A DNA stretch of 64,000 nucleotides. Origin: Kitasatospora sp. NBC_01250 (GTDB lineage: Bacteria > Actinomycetota > Actinomycetes > Streptomycetales > Streptomycetaceae). The DNA is taken from positions 1,178,001-1,242,000 of the forward strand of contig NZ_CP108476.1 of assembly GCF_036226465.1 (NCBI RefSeq), written 5' to 3'. Positions 1-9,039 of this stretch are shown in pieces. Positions within the stretch are counted from its first letter, which is position 1. Every line of letters starts with the position of its first letter. The notes under the pieces are model-generated. The model was not told where the DNA came from. It searched no databases and saw only the letters and a list, made by a program, of their open reading frames with translations. The position numbers and the translations under genes are program-made.

Positions 1-158
1 GCGGAGTTGATGAAGTTGTAGATCGTCGGCTCGCTGCTGCTGAGCGAGAACGCGAACGCCGAGTAGTCGCCGGTCGCGTGGGCCGGCACCGTGGTGGCGA
101 GGGAGGCGGCGCAGACCGCGGCCGCCAGTGCGGCACGGCGGGTGAAACGGCGGAACAT
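1..158 (-). CDS. secreted protein, N-terminal part only
   Basis: The ATG at 158-156 follows a CAGGGAG ribosome site and opens a frame running off the left edge, giving 52 residues. The N terminus is a clear Sec signal peptide: MFRRFTRRAA, an alanine-rich hydrophobic core, and a likely cut after AHA near residue 28. The mature part starts TGDYSAFAFS and is too short to assign to a family. The protein is probably exported; its function cannot be judged from this fragment. Confidence 0.75.
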   Translation of the reverse strand, partial: MFRRFTRRAALAAAVCAASLATTVPAHATGDYSAFAFSLSSSEPTIYNFINS

Positions 159-459
159 CACTGTTCTCCCTGGGAGTTGAAGAGCCGTCGGCACTGGTCG
201 GGCGACGGCTCATCCAGGACACCACGCGCGTAGACTGCCCGATAGGTCGGTCAGATGAAATTGCCATGTACATGGACCCATGAACCGTCGGATTCCTCGG
301 CCGCTGTGACGGCCGGGTGAGGATGCGCAGCGGCGGGATGCACGGCAGCGAGGATTGCCCGCCAGTGCGGCGCCGGAGGGAAGGACGACAGTGGCGGGGA
401 TGTCGGTGCAGGCGCTGGCACCCGACTCCGGTGCCGCTGCAGCGCAGTAGGGTCTGGGC
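159..459. other. intergenic region before tmrB-like gene
   Basis: About 300 bases without a credible gene. It holds the promoter region of the secreted protein to the left and a perfect 12-base palindrome, CCATGTACATGG, at 264-275. The right end carries the promoter of the next gene. Open frames here lack a ribosome site and look like GC-driven shadows. Confidence 0.5.
448..459 (+). promoter_or_regulatory. -10 box for a probably leaderless mRNA
   Basis: TAGGGT at 448-453 fits the TANNNT -10 box of the main actinobacterial sigma factor. It lies six bases before the A of the ATG at 460. There is no purine-rich ribosome site before that ATG, so transcription most likely starts at the start codon itself. 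No convincing -35 box was seen. Confidence 0.5.
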
Positions 460-1092
460 ATGCTCCTGTGGATCAACGGCCCCTTCGGTGGCGGCAAGAC
501 GCAGACCGCGCACGAGATCCGGCGGCGCCTCGCCGGCAGCGTCATCTGCGACCCCGAGCACGTGGGGTTCGGACTGCACCGGATGACGCCCCCGGCGCTG
601 CGCGGGGACTTCCAGGACCTCCCCGCGTGGCGGCAGGGTGTCTACGAGGTGCTGGACCGTGCTCTGGCCGCGCACGACGGTGTGGTGATCGCGCCGATGA
701 CGGTCGTGGAGCCGGTGTACTTCCGCGAGACGGTCGGCCGGCTGCGCGAGCGCGGCCACGAGGTCCGGCACTTCGCGTTGCTGGCCGAGCGCGAGACGGT
801 GCTGCGGCGGCTGCGTGAGCGCGGGTTCGGGCACGCCGTGCGGATCGCCGCCGGGAAGGACGCCCCGCTGCGCCGGGAGAGCTTCGCCCTGTCGAAGCTC
901 GACGTGTGCCTGGAGCGCCTGCGCGAGGCGGAGTTCGCCGAACACCTGTGGACCGATCGCCTCACCGTCCCGCAGGTCGCCGACCACATCGCCGCCGCTG
1001 CCGGACTGCGGCTCGCCCCGAACACCGATGGCGCACTGCGCGGGCGCCTGCGCCGGGCCTGGACCGGGGCGAGGCACATCCGGTTCGACTGA
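460..1092 (+). CDS. tmrB: TmrB-like P-loop ATP-binding protein
   Basis: The 210-residue protein begins MLLWINGPFGGGKTQTA, an N-terminal Walker A (GxxGxGKT type) at residues 7-15. Its length and order of motifs match Bacillus TmrB: a DPEHVGFGL segment near residue 33, a PMTVVEP strand near 76, and a C-terminal ARHIRFD tail like TmrB's NHIRIK end. TmrB binds ATP and confers tunicamycin resistance, probably by binding the drug. In actinomycetes such homologues are common and mostly untested, so resistance is an inference. The start is chosen because Walker A sits right at the N terminus and the -10 box upstream suggests a leaderless message. The gene is monocistronic and convergent with the membrane protein that follows. 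Confidence 0.8.
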   Translation: MLLWINGPFGGGKTQTAHEIRRRLAGSVICDPEHVGFGLHRMTPPALRGDFQDLPAWRQGVYEVLDRALAAHDGVVIAPMTVVEPVYFRETVGRLRERGHEVRHFALLAERETVLRRLRERGFGHAVRIAAGKDAPLRRESFALSKLDVCLERLREAEFAEHLWTDRLTVPQVADHIAAAAGLRLAPNTDGALRGRLRRAWTGARHIRFD

Positions 1093-1108
1093 GCGGTCGT
1101 CACCGGCC

Positions 1109-1930
1109 TTACGAGGCAGTTCGGGTGAGGGTCAGGATGGTCTGGCCGGCCTGGACGGTCATCGCCGTGTGGACCGCGTCATCGGTCAGGCCGATGCGGC
1201 CGGTCTGCCGGACGGCCGCGTCTCCGGCGCCCGCCAGGTGCTGGTGGACCCAGGTCTCCTCGGTGGCGGTGGCCCGGTGGTTCAGCACGAGGTCGTAGCA
1301 GTCGGCGAGGCTGTCGGCCGCCTGGGCGGGCCGGGCAGCGGAGTTGTCGGTGTAGCACTCGATGGTGCGCACGCCGCCCGCGGCATCGACCCGCACCTGG
1401 ACACCCAGGTCGTACCCGCCCGGCTGCTCGGCCGTGGCGGTGTCGAGGGTGCCGGGCAGAGAGAGTCCGGTGCCGTCGATGCCGGCCCGGCTGGTCCGGA
1501 AGGTCAGGCCCCAGCGCTGGGTGAGGGGTCCCGTGAGGGCGCCGATGGTGAGGCCGGGGAAGGCCGGACCGGGCCACTGGTCCGCCGTGGCCGGGCGGCG
1601 GCCGGGCGGCGGGTTGCTGGGGGCATGGGCCGCGGAGAGGCAGAACGCCCCGAACAGGGCGGCCACCAGCAGTTGGAACAGCGCGGTGGCATCCCGCCTG
1701 TACCACAGGCACAGGCCTGCGGTGAGCAGGGCCGCGACGCAGGCGGCGAGCGTGAACCGGACCAGGCTGTGGCTCTCGCAATCGGTGCCGCCCAGGGCAC
1801 CGCACAGGCCGCGCCCGGCGACGGCCAGGAGGCAGAGGGCGAGCATCACCGCGTCCAGGAGCAGCACGCCCGCCACGGCCGCCGCCGTGTTGTACCTGTC
1901 CAGCGGGCCCACGGGCCGTCGCAACCTCAT
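1109..1930 (-). CDS. hypothetical membrane protein with extracytoplasmic domain
   Basis: The ATG at 1930 follows GGGGGG at good spacing; an upstream ATG in frame has no ribosome site. The 273-residue product has about three hydrophobic segments in its first 100 residues, separated by short loops with two Cys residues (GLCGALGGTDCES). A proline-rich linker and a soluble domain of about 170 residues follow, with Cys in IECYTD and ADCYDLV. I do not recognise the family. The topology suggests an anchored outer-face domain. The gene ends only 16 bases from the convergent TmrB-like gene and has the same strand as the phosphoesterase upstream, about 100 bases away. Confidence 0.65.
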   Translation of the reverse strand: MRLRRPVGPLDRYNTAAAVAGVLLLDAVMLALCLLAVAGRGLCGALGGTDCESHSLVRFTLAACVAALLTAGLCLWYRRDATALFQLLVAALFGAFCLSAAHAPSNPPPGRRPATADQWPGPAFPGLTIGALTGPLTQRWGLTFRTSRAGIDGTGLSLPGTLDTATAEQPGGYDLGVQVRVDAAGGVRTIECYTDNSAARPAQAADSLADCYDLVLNHRATATEETWVHQHLAGAGDAAVRQTGRIGLTDDAVHTAMTVQAGQTILTLTRTAS

Positions 1931-2033
1931 GTGTCCCCCCGGATGATGGTCGGCGCAGATCATCGTGACGGCCGTCGGCCTGCCGCGCAACAGTGCTGCA
2001 CGGCGGGCCGACGGCTCGCGGGGAACGCGCTGC

Positions 2034-3851
2034 TCAGGTCACGGTCAGGGTGACCGGGCCGGCCAGTGCCGTGTACCCGTTGTTGTAGAGGTACCAGACG
2101 GCGTAGCTGCCGGGGCCGGACAGGCTGCTGGTGGCGAAGGTCAGGCTGCCGCTGCTGTTCGGGGCGTACTGCCAGGTCAGCGAGGACTTCTGGCCCGGGG
2201 TGACGCCCACCGGGTAGATGCCGATCCAGTTGGTCGAGCTGGTGGTGCCCGACGGCGTCGCGTACTGGAAGGTGACGCTCGATCCGTTGGCCACGCTCGG
2301 GGTGGTGGTGCTCAGGGTGCTGGTCGGCGCCGGGGCCGAGCCGGGGACGAAGGCGTCGTTGAGCGGCGTCGCGTAGGTGTCGTTGGCGGTGATGCCGGGC
2401 AGGCCGAGCGCCGCCTCGATGGTGCGGGCGGTGCTGTAGTGGTCGTAGCGGCTGGTGCTGGTGGTGCCGGCCGGCACCGTGCCCTGGGAGCCGTCGACGA
2501 TCGCGGCCACCTGGTTGTCGGGCTGGCTGCTGTCCTCGTCCCAGGTCAGGATCAGCAGCGACTTCTGCGTGGTCCAGGCCGGGGAGGAGAGGATCGGGGT
2601 CAGCGTCTGCTTCAGCCAGCCGTCCTGGGTCTGCAGGCTGGTGGCGTTGCCGTTGCCGGAGGCCTCGCCGTCGTAGTAGTCGTCGGCGGCGAGCCAGGAG
2701 AAGTTCGGGGTGGTGGCCGTGCTCTTCAGGTCGGTGGTCAGCTGGCTGGTGTCGACCAGGTGGGCGGCGCAGCGGCTCGCGTTGCCGCTGATGTCGGTGT
2801 AGTTGAAGAACGGTGCGTCGTCCGGCTCGTACTTCGCGTCGTACTGGGTGGTGGTGTTGCAGGGGGTACCCATGCCCTGCTCGTAGGCCTTCCAGGTCTT
2901 GCCGGCGGCCTCGATGGTGTCACCCAGGTTGCTCTTCGGGTCGTTGATGTTGGGGTAGTAGGTGGCGCCGGTGGTGTAGGTGTCGCCGCCCGCGACGGCC
3001 AGGTAGTTCTCGTCGCTGGGGTGGTAGACGGCGTGGTAGTCGGCCATCGAGGCGCCCTGGGCCATCAGGCTGTGGATGAACGGGGTGTCCGCCGGGTCGC
3101 CCATCACCTCGGCGTAGTCGGTGTTCTCCATCATGACCGTGAAGACGTGGTCGTAGCCGGGGACCTTGGAGACCGGCGGCGCCAGGGTGGCGGCCGGGAC
3201 CGGGGTGTTCAGGGTCAGCGAGAGGTTGTCCAGGTAGCCGGACTCCCCCGAGCTCTGCAGGAACTGCACCTCGACCCGGATCGAGCGGGTGCCGGCCGGG
3301 ACGGTGCCGGTGCTGCTGCGGGCCAGGAACGAGGTGGCGTTGCCGCGGTCGGCCGCGGAGACGGTGGGCAGGGTGGCGGTGCTGCCGAGCTGCTGGCCGG
3401 CGCCGTTCTGGAACTGCAGCGAGACCTGGGCGTAGCCCGCGTAGCTGGTCCAACCACCCAGCCAGCCCGAGAGGTTGTAGCCGACCGAGCCGCCGTCGAT
3501 CGCGCCGGCGGCGCCGGAGACGTCGACGGTCTGCGCCATCGCGCCGTCGCCCTGATTGCCGGGGGCGAAGAAGGCGGTGCCGGGGGCCGGGCTGCTCGGG
3601 TGGGCGAAGCTGCCGGCCGAGTAGCAGATCACGTCCGGGCTGCCGGAGAGCACCGTCCAGCCGGGCATGGTGGTGGCCGCGGTCCAGTCGGTGGTGCAGT
3701 AGCCGGCCTCGGCGTCGCCGTTCACGATCAGGTTCGCGCTGCCGGTGGCCGCGCCCGCGGGCGCGGCCACCGTCACCGTGAGCAGCGCGCCCAGCAGGGC
3801 GAACACGCCGCAGAGCGCCCGCCACATCCGTCTTGTCGTCAGTCGTCCCAT
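2034..3851 (-). CDS. secreted phosphoesterase (PLC/acid phosphatase superfamily)
   Basis: The start at 3851 has a GGAAGGG ribosome site about ten bases upstream, and the frame gives 605 residues. A signal peptide (GVFALLGALLTVTVAAPAGAA) leads to a jelly-roll-like N-terminal module of about 170 residues that resembles carbohydrate-binding or choice-of-anchor domains. The catalytic phosphoesterase domain (PF04185 type) follows, with VFTVMMENTDYAEV at its start and HPSDENYLAVAGGD further on. A C-terminal beta-sandwich with NWIGIYP is typical of appended domains in secreted phosphatases. The enzyme probably releases phosphate from organic phosphate esters or phospholipid headgroups outside the cell; the substrate is not deducible. 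It is transcribed alone. Confidence 0.8.
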   Translation of the reverse strand: MGRLTTRRMWRALCGVFALLGALLTVTVAAPAGAATGSANLIVNGDAEAGYCTTDWTAATTMPGWTVLSGSPDVICYSAGSFAHPSSPAPGTAFFAPGNQGDGAMAQTVDVSGAAGAIDGGSVGYNLSGWLGGWTSYAGYAQVSLQFQNGAGQQLGSTATLPTVSAADRGNATSFLARSSTGTVPAGTRSIRVEVQFLQSSGESGYLDNLSLTLNTPVPAATLAPPVSKVPGYDHVFTVMMENTDYAEVMGDPADTPFIHSLMAQGASMADYHAVYHPSDENYLAVAGGDTYTTGATYYPNINDPKSNLGDTIEAAGKTWKAYEQGMGTPCNTTTQYDAKYEPDDAPFFNYTDISGNASRCAAHLVDTSQLTTDLKSTATTPNFSWLAADDYYDGEASGNGNATSLQTQDGWLKQTLTPILSSPAWTTQKSLLILTWDEDSSQPDNQVAAIVDGSQGTVPAGTTSTSRYDHYSTARTIEAALGLPGITANDTYATPLNDAFVPGSAPAPTSTLSTTTPSVANGSSVTFQYATPSGTTSSTNWIGIYPVGVTPGQKSSLTWQYAPNSSGSLTFATSSLSGPGSYAVWYLYNNGYTALAGPVTLTVT

Positions 3852-4013
3852 GGTCACTGACCCTTCCCGATCACCGTGAGCCTGTTGTCCGTGCCAGGTC
3901 ATGAGTAACGGTCCAGGCTGTCCCTGGGAAGAACGGCGGGCCAACGCGCTCTGGCCGAAATGGCCGGGATATGAGGTGAGTTGTACAGACAGCTTCGCGG
4001 GACGGGGTGAGCT

Positions 4014-4676
4014 CTACCGGCCGTGCCAGGAGTACAGGTGCTCGGGGCGGCCGGCGGCGCCGTAGCGCAGCTCGACCCGGACGGTGCCGTCGGCGGCCAG
4101 GTCGGCCAGGTAGCGCTGGGCGGTGGGGCGGGAGATGCCCAGCCGGACGGCCAGCTCACTGGCGGTGACGGTGCCGGCGGCGGCGCGCACGGCCTCGGCT
4201 ACCAGCTCGCCGGTCGGTGTGGCGCGCGGGCGGCGGGGGCGACCGCCGCGGTCGGTGCCGTGCAGGGCCCGCAGGGCGCGGTCCACCTGCTCCTGGTCCA
4301 GTGTGCGGTCGGCGGCGAGCTGGGCGCGGAACCGGGCGTATCCGGCCAGCTTGTCGGTGAGCGCCGCGGCGTCGAAGGGCTTGATCAGGTAGCCCACCGC
4401 GCCGCCGCCGAGGGCGGCACGCACCTGCGCGGTGTCCGCGGCGGCGGTCACCATCAGGACATCGCCGGTCAGCGCGGGCAGCACCGCGCTGCCCAGCCGG
4501 TCGGGCAGGTACTGGTCGAGCAGCACCAGGTCGGGCCGCAGTTCGGCGTCCAGCCGCACCGCCTCGGCCGCCGAGCGGGCCGTGCCCACCACCTCGAAGC
4601 CGTCCACCGCGGCCACGTAGCGGGCGTGCAGCTCGGCGACGCGGTAGTCGTCGTCCACCACCAGAACCCGGATCAC
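4014..4676 (-). CDS. CitB/DcuR-type response regulator
   Basis: The 220-residue protein has an N-terminal receiver domain with the acidic cluster VVDDDY at 7-11, phospho-acceptor Asp54 in LVLLDQYLPD, and the conserved Lys in YLIKPFD. A C-terminal helix-turn-helix is visible in TASELAVRLGISRPTAQRYLADL. This layout is that of the CitB/DcuR/DctR family, which controls uptake of organic acids. It starts with GTG at 4676, and its first codon overlaps the TGA of the kinase gene (GTGA), so the two are translationally coupled. GGAGGAG lies just upstream. Its target is probably the divergent GntP permease. Confidence 0.88.
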   Translation of the reverse strand: MIRVLVVDDDYRVAELHARYVAAVDGFEVVGTARSAAEAVRLDAELRPDLVLLDQYLPDRLGSAVLPALTGDVLMVTAAADTAQVRAALGGGAVGYLIKPFDAAALTDKLAGYARFRAQLAADRTLDQEQVDRALRALHGTDRGGRPRRPRATPTGELVAEAVRAAAGTVTASELAVRLGISRPTAQRYLADLAADGTVRVELRYGAAGRPEHLYSWHGR

Positions 4677-6448
4677 CGTTCTCCTCCCACCAGTTCGTCC
4701 TGCGCGGCAAGGCCGGCCGGCCGCTCCGGATCGTCGGGGTGCGCCAGGGATCCCGGCCGCTCCAGGGTTCCGGGCCGCTCCAGGACACCGGGCCGCTCCA
4801 GGACACCGGGGATCCTGGCGACGAAGACCGCGCCGTGCCCGGCCCCGCCGGTGCGCTCCAGCCGCAGCTCGCCGCCGTGCTTGACGACCAGCTGGCGAGC
4901 GAGCGTCAGACCGATGCCGTGGCCGTCGCGCTCCTCGGCGGACCGGGTGGTGAAGCCGCTGCTGAAGAGCCGCTCGACGTCCGCCTCGGCCACCCCGTCG
5001 CCGCTGTCCAGCACCGCGACGTGCAGCGTGCCGCCCTCCGCCAGGACGCTCAACTCCACCCAGGCGGGCCGCCGTTCACCCGTCTCGGCGGCCTTGACCG
5101 CGTTGTCCAGCAGGTTGCCGACCACACTCACCACGTCCAGCGGGTCGGTCAGCCGGCGCGGCAGGTGGGAGTCCTCGTCCAGCCGCAGGGCCACCCCGTG
5201 TTCGGAGGCGGTCGCGGCCTTGGCGGCCAGCAGTCCGCGCAGATAGGGGTCGGCCAGCCGGGCGCCGTCGCGGCCCTCGGTGGCCAGCGGCGCGGCGGCC
5301 AGCTCGCGCAGGTACGAGCGGGCCTCGGTGGTGGCGCCGGTGTCCAGCAGGCCGGCCAGCGTGTGCAGCTTGTTGGTGTACTCATGGGCCTGGGCGCGCA
5401 GCGCGTCCGACAGCGCCCGCAGCGTCGAGCGTTCGCGGGCCAGTTCGTCCAGCTCGGTGCGGTCGCGCAGGGTCAGCACGTGGCCGAGGTTGCGCTCACC
5501 GCGGCGCACCGGCTGCGCGGTCACCACCAGGACCCGCTCGCCGACCACCAGCACGCTCTGCCACAGCTCCTGACGTTCCATCAAAATGCGTGCCAGGGCG
5601 GGCGGCAGGCCGGCCTCGGCGATCGCCGTCCCCGGGCGCGGCGGGATGCCCGGGATGCCCGGGGCACCCGTGGCGCCCGGGGAGCTCGGAGCGTCCAGGC
5701 CGAGCAGCCGGGCCGCCTCCGCGTTGCAGACCGTCACCCGGCCGTCCTGGTCCACCGCCAGCACGCCGTCCCCCACCCCGTGCAGCACCGCCTGCTGCTC
5801 GCGCAGCAGATCGGCGAGGTCGACCGGTTCGAGGCCGAGGGTCTGCCGCTTCAGCCGCCGGGTGAGCAGCGCCGCCGCCCCGGCGCCCACCAGCAGCGCG
5901 CCACCGGCGAAGGCACCCTCCTCGCGGATCAGCGGCGCGGCGGCGCCGAGCGCGGTGCTCAGCCGCACTCCGGTGCTGACCTCCCCGATCACCCGGCCGT
6001 CCGCGGCGCGCAGCGGCACCTTGGCCCGGGCCGAGTCACCGAGCGTGCCGCGCTGGATGGCGACCGACTCGCGGCCGTCCAGCGCGGTCGGCGCGGTGCT
6101 GACCTCCTTGCCCAGCAGCGCCGGGTCGGGGTGCGAGTAGCGGATGCCGCGGCTGTCGGTGACCACCACGAAGAGCATGCCGGTGCGCTGCAGGACGGCC
6201 TCGGCCGCCTGCTGCACCTCGCCGCGCGGATCGTCGCCGGCCGCGATCCGGTCCACCACCACCGGGTTCTCGGCGGTGGACCGGGCCACCGCCAGCGCCC
6301 GCTGCTCGTAGTCCTGCTCGGCGGAGTCGCGCAGCAGCTCCGCCGTCAGCGCGAACCCGCCGCCGAGCACCACGCAGAGCACCGTCACCTGGGCGAGCAG
6401 GGTCTGGGTGGCGAGGCGGGGCCTGCGGTCGAACATACGGCGGAACAT
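4673..6448 (-). CDS. CitA/DcuS-type sensor histidine kinase
   Basis: The start at 6448 (MFRRMFDRRPR) places the first membrane helix at about residues 14-34; an upstream in-frame ATG would add a Cys-rich stretch without support. The domain order is membrane helix, outer sCache-like sensor (about 35-165, ending GEVSTGVRLS), second membrane helix, PAS domain (VLAVDQDGRVTVCNAEA), phospho-acceptor helix with AHEYTNKLHTLAGLL, and a HATPase with NLLDNAVKAA, DSGDGV and GHGIGL. The His-Glu-x-x-Asn helix is typical of citrate/C4-dicarboxylate sensors. The PAS-linked region has a short collagen-like Gly-Pro run, and the C terminus carries a repeat noted separately. It is divergent from the GntP permease and coupled to its regulator. 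Confidence 0.88.
   Translation of the reverse strand: MFRRMFDRRPRLATQTLLAQVTVLCVVLGGGFALTAELLRDSAEQDYEQRALAVARSTAENPVVVDRIAAGDDPRGEVQQAAEAVLQRTGMLFVVVTDSRGIRYSHPDPALLGKEVSTAPTALDGRESVAIQRGTLGDSARAKVPLRAADGRVIGEVSTGVRLSTALGAAAPLIREEGAFAGGALLVGAGAAALLTRRLKRQTLGLEPVDLADLLREQQAVLHGVGDGVLAVDQDGRVTVCNAEAARLLGLDAPSSPGATGAPGIPGIPPRPGTAIAEAGLPPALARILMERQELWQSVLVVGERVLVVTAQPVRRGERNLGHVLTLRDRTELDELARERSTLRALSDALRAQAHEYTNKLHTLAGLLDTGATTEARSYLRELAAAPLATEGRDGARLADPYLRGLLAAKAATASEHGVALRLDEDSHLPRRLTDPLDVVSVVGNLLDNAVKAAETGERRPAWVELSVLAEGGTLHVAVLDSGDGVAEADVERLFSSGFTTRSAEERDGHGIGLTLARQLVVKHGGELRLERTGGAGHGAVFVARIPGVLERPGVLERPGTLERPGSLAHPDDPERPAGLAAQDELVGGER
4755..4808 (-). repeat. 18-base tandem repeat in kinase C terminus
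   Basis: Three adjacent 18-base units (4755-4772, 4773-4790, 4791-4808) share GGCCGCTCCAGG on the plus strand and encode repeated LERPG blocks at the end of the histidine kinase, after the ATPase domain. The unit length is a multiple of three, so copy-number change would keep the frame. Confidence 0.8.
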
Positions 6449-6601
6449 GCGGCCAGCGTACCGCCGTGCACAGAACGCACAGAACGAGCGGAAAGATTTC
6501 CGGCGACCGCAATCGACGCAATCCCCGGGGCCCTGGCGGCGGGCGGCGACGGCCACATACGGTGCCCCGCAGCAGTAAATGAACAGGGAAGAGGAATACG
6601 C

Positions 6602-8080
6602 ATGATGGCAGCGTTGGCATCATCGTCCGCACTGCTCGCGCAGGCCGCGAGCACGGCTCCGGGCAAGGCCGCGAATACGGTGTGGACCGGCCACGACACG
6701 TGGCTGCTGGCCGTGGTCGGGATATCGATCGCGCTGGTCGTGGTCCTGATCAGCTGGCTGAAGGTGCACGCCTTCCTGGCATTGATGGTCGGCGCTTTCG
6801 CCGTTTCCCTGCTCTCCGGAGAAGCGGTCCAGAAGGTCGCGGATTCCTTTACCACCGGCCTTGGGAACATCACCGGAAAAGTCGGCATCCTGATCATTCT
6901 GGGTGCGGTGCTCGGCCGGCTGATGGCGGATTCCGGGGGCATCGACCAGATTGTGAGCACGCTCACCAGAGCCGTCGGCCCCAGGGGCCTGCCGTGGGCG
7001 GTGACCCTGGTCGCCTGCCTGGTCGGGCTGTCGATGTTCTTCGAGGTCGGCTTCGTGCTGCTGGTGCCGCTGGTGCTGCAGATCGCCAAGCGGGCGGACT
7101 ACCCGGTGCTGCGGGTGGGCATCCCGGCGATGGCCGGGCTCGCCACCGTGCACGCGCTGGTGCCGCCGCACCCCGGCGTGCTGGTGGCGATCACCGCGGT
7201 GCACGCCTCGGTGGGCCTGACGCTGGTGTACGGGCTGATCGTGGCCATCCCCTGCGCGATCGTGGTGGGCCCGCTCTTCACCGCCTACGCCTGGCCGCGG
7301 GTCGAGGCCCGGATCCCGGACGCCGCACTGGCCGCCTTCACCACCACGGCGGTCGACGCCGACGGCGCTGCCGAGGGCACCGCGGGTGCCGCGGGTGCCG
7401 CGCCGCGCCGGCTGCCGCGCTTCTCGGTGACACTCGCCACCGTGCTGCTGCCGATCGCGCTGATGATGCTCAAGGCGGGCTGCGACACCTTCCACTGGGC
7501 CCACGGCACGCTCTACACGGTGCTGGAGTTCCTCGGCACGCCGGTGGTCGCCCTGCTGGTGGCGGTCCTGGTGGCGCTCGGCACCTTCGGCTACGCGGTG
7601 GGCGCCTCGCGCGAGCAGGTCCAGGCCTCGCTGTCGCGCTCGTTCCCGCCGATCGCCGGGGTGCTGGTGATCGTCGGCGCGGGCGGCGGCTACTCGCAGG
7701 CGCTGGCCGACTCTGGCGTCAACGCCGCGATCGGCCGGGCCGCCGGACACCTGCACATCCCGCTGCTGGTGCTCGCCTGGCTGGTGGCCGCGCTGATGCG
7801 CACGGCGACCGGCTCCGGCACGGTGGCCACCGTCGCGGCGGCCGGCATCATCGGCCCGATGGCGCACGGCCTCGGCTCGACCCAGGCGGCGCTGCTGGCG
7901 CTGGCGCTCGGCTCGGGGGCGGCCTTCCTCGGCCATGTGAACGACGCCTCGTTCTGGATGTTCAAGGAGTACTTCGGGCTCTCGGTCGGCGGCACGCTGC
8001 GGACCTGGACGGTGTCCCACACGCTGCTCTCGCTGACCTCGTTCGCCGGGGTGCTGGTGCTCAACGCCGCCCTGACCTGA
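6602..8080 (+). CDS. GntP family organic acid/gluconate permease
   Basis: The start at 6602 (MMAALASS) follows GGGAAGAGG with good spacing. The 492-residue product is strongly hydrophobic with about twelve membrane helices. It shows GntP-family hallmarks: GVILIILGAVLGRLM-like and FFEVGFVLLVPLV segments, PHPGVLVAI, a central hydrophilic loop rich in Ala/Gly, and GSGAAFLGHVNDASFW near the C terminus. GntP proteins are proton symporters for gluconate or related acids. The divergent CitA/CitB-type two-component system suggests induction by an external organic acid, which could be gluconate or a carboxylate. The upstream spacer of about 150 bases must hold both promoters. Confidence 0.87.
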   Translation: MMAALASSSALLAQAASTAPGKAANTVWTGHDTWLLAVVGISIALVVVLISWLKVHAFLALMVGAFAVSLLSGEAVQKVADSFTTGLGNITGKVGILIILGAVLGRLMADSGGIDQIVSTLTRAVGPRGLPWAVTLVACLVGLSMFFEVGFVLLVPLVLQIAKRADYPVLRVGIPAMAGLATVHALVPPHPGVLVAITAVHASVGLTLVYGLIVAIPCAIVVGPLFTAYAWPRVEARIPDAALAAFTTTAVDADGAAEGTAGAAGAAPRRLPRFSVTLATVLLPIALMMLKAGCDTFHWAHGTLYTVLEFLGTPVVALLVAVLVALGTFGYAVGASREQVQASLSRSFPPIAGVLVIVGAGGGYSQALADSGVNAAIGRAAGHLHIPLLVLAWLVAALMRTATGSGTVATVAAAGIIGPMAHGLGSTQAALLALALGSGAAFLGHVNDASFWMFKEYFGLSVGGTLRTWTVSHTLLSLTSFAGVLVLNAALT

Positions 8081-8113
8081 CGCGCGGGCGCGGCGTCGGC
8101 GGGCAGCAGGAGT

Positions 8114-8145
8114 GGTCCCGGGCGGCCTCGGTACCGCCCGGGACC
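8114..8145. terminator. bidirectional terminator hairpin
   Basis: A perfect 12-base-pair stem (GGTCCCGGGCGG at 8114-8125 with CCGCCCGGGACC at 8134-8145) around an eight-base loop lies between the convergent permease and protease genes. It can serve both. Confidence 0.8.
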
Positions 8146-8151
8146 GCTCGG

Positions 8152-9039
8152 TCAGTGCACGCCCTGGCCGGTGGCGACGATCTGGCCGACGGCGTCGGCC
8201 TCCTGGATCTGGTCGGTGACGAAGTTCCACGGCACGGTGAAGTAGCCGTTGTCACCCCACGAGCTGCCCCACGAGTTGGCGATCTTCACGCCCTGGTCGT
8301 TGTAGCCGACGATGGCCACCTCGTGGCCGCCCAGCGGCTGTCCGGCCAGCTCGTCCGCGCTCGGGTAGTAGGAGTAGTTCCCGGCGGTGGTGGCGTCGAT
8401 GTCCTCCAGGCTCTGGTACACGTTGAAGGCGAAGACCACCGGCTCGCCCTGGGCCAGCGAGCTCTTCACCTCGTCGACCAGCGCGCTGCCGGTGTCCAGC
8501 GCGGTGTAGCCGGACAGCTTCCAGTTGGCCGCGTTCGCGGTCTCGTTGGCGTCGGGCTGGGTGGTGTAGTCGAAGTCGCCCTGCCAGTAGTCGGCCTTGG
8601 TGTCCAGGCCCTGCGTGGTCAGGATGTCGAAGTGCTGACTGGCGTAGCTGCCCTGGTCGTTGCCCTGGGCGATCTGCGCGTAGGTGTACATCGGCGCGTG
8701 CGGGGCGCCCGCGATGCCCTGCTCGCCCTCCATGATGCCGATCGCGGAGTAGTCGATGGCCCAGGCCACGCAGGACCCGACCTGGCCCTGGTCGCCCACC
8801 TGGGGAAGGTAGTTGCTCAGGTCCACGCTCGCCGGCACGTCCTTGGTGGCGTGCGGGGCGATCGCACTGTGCATGCGGGGCTGGACGGGGTGGTCCAACT
8901 GCGCGCCGAGCGCGAAGTGGTGGTGGTGCGGGCGCGCGGCGGCCGACGGAGTCGCATCGGCGGCCGAGACCATCGCGGTGCTGAACGCACCGGCTATCGC
9001 CAGCACCGCGACGGCGCGGGCGTAGGTGTTCTTCTTCAC
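8152..9039 (-). CDS. secreted papain-like cysteine protease (C1 family)
   Basis: The GTG at 9039 begins a signal peptide (MKKNTYARAVAVLAIAGAF) and has AAGGA upstream; longer in-frame starts lack this. The 295-residue protein carries the papain triad: Cys90 in QVGSCVAWA, His239 in GGHEVAIVGY and Asn255 in NSWGSSWGDNGYF, with the oxyanion Gln in GDQGQ just before the Cys. There is a His-rich stretch (HHHH) in the short propeptide region. The propeptide of about 45 residues is shorter than the classic papain inhibitor propeptide. It is probably secreted by Sec and degrades extracellular protein. The gene is monocistronic. Confidence 0.88.
   Translation of the reverse strand: MKKNTYARAVAVLAIAGAFSTAMVSAADATPSAAARPHHHHFALGAQLDHPVQPRMHSAIAPHATKDVPASVDLSNYLPQVGDQGQVGSCVAWAIDYSAIGIMEGEQGIAGAPHAPMYTYAQIAQGNDQGSYASQHFDILTTQGLDTKADYWQGDFDYTTQPDANETANAANWKLSGYTALDTGSALVDEVKSSLAQGEPVVFAFNVYQSLEDIDATTAGNYSYYPSADELAGQPLGGHEVAIVGYNDQGVKIANSWGSSWGDNGYFTVPWNFVTDQIQEADAVGQIVATGQGVH

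Noticed and set aside
3852..4013. PHO box before the secreted phosphoesterase
   Set aside because: GCTCACC and ACTCACC occur on the right strand but are 31 bases apart, which does not fit 11-base direct repeats.
4739..6600. Long N-terminal extension of the GntP permease
   Set aside because: The frame is open through the antisense of the kinase gene because of high GC; the ribosome site at 6585-6595 and the family length fix the start at 6602.
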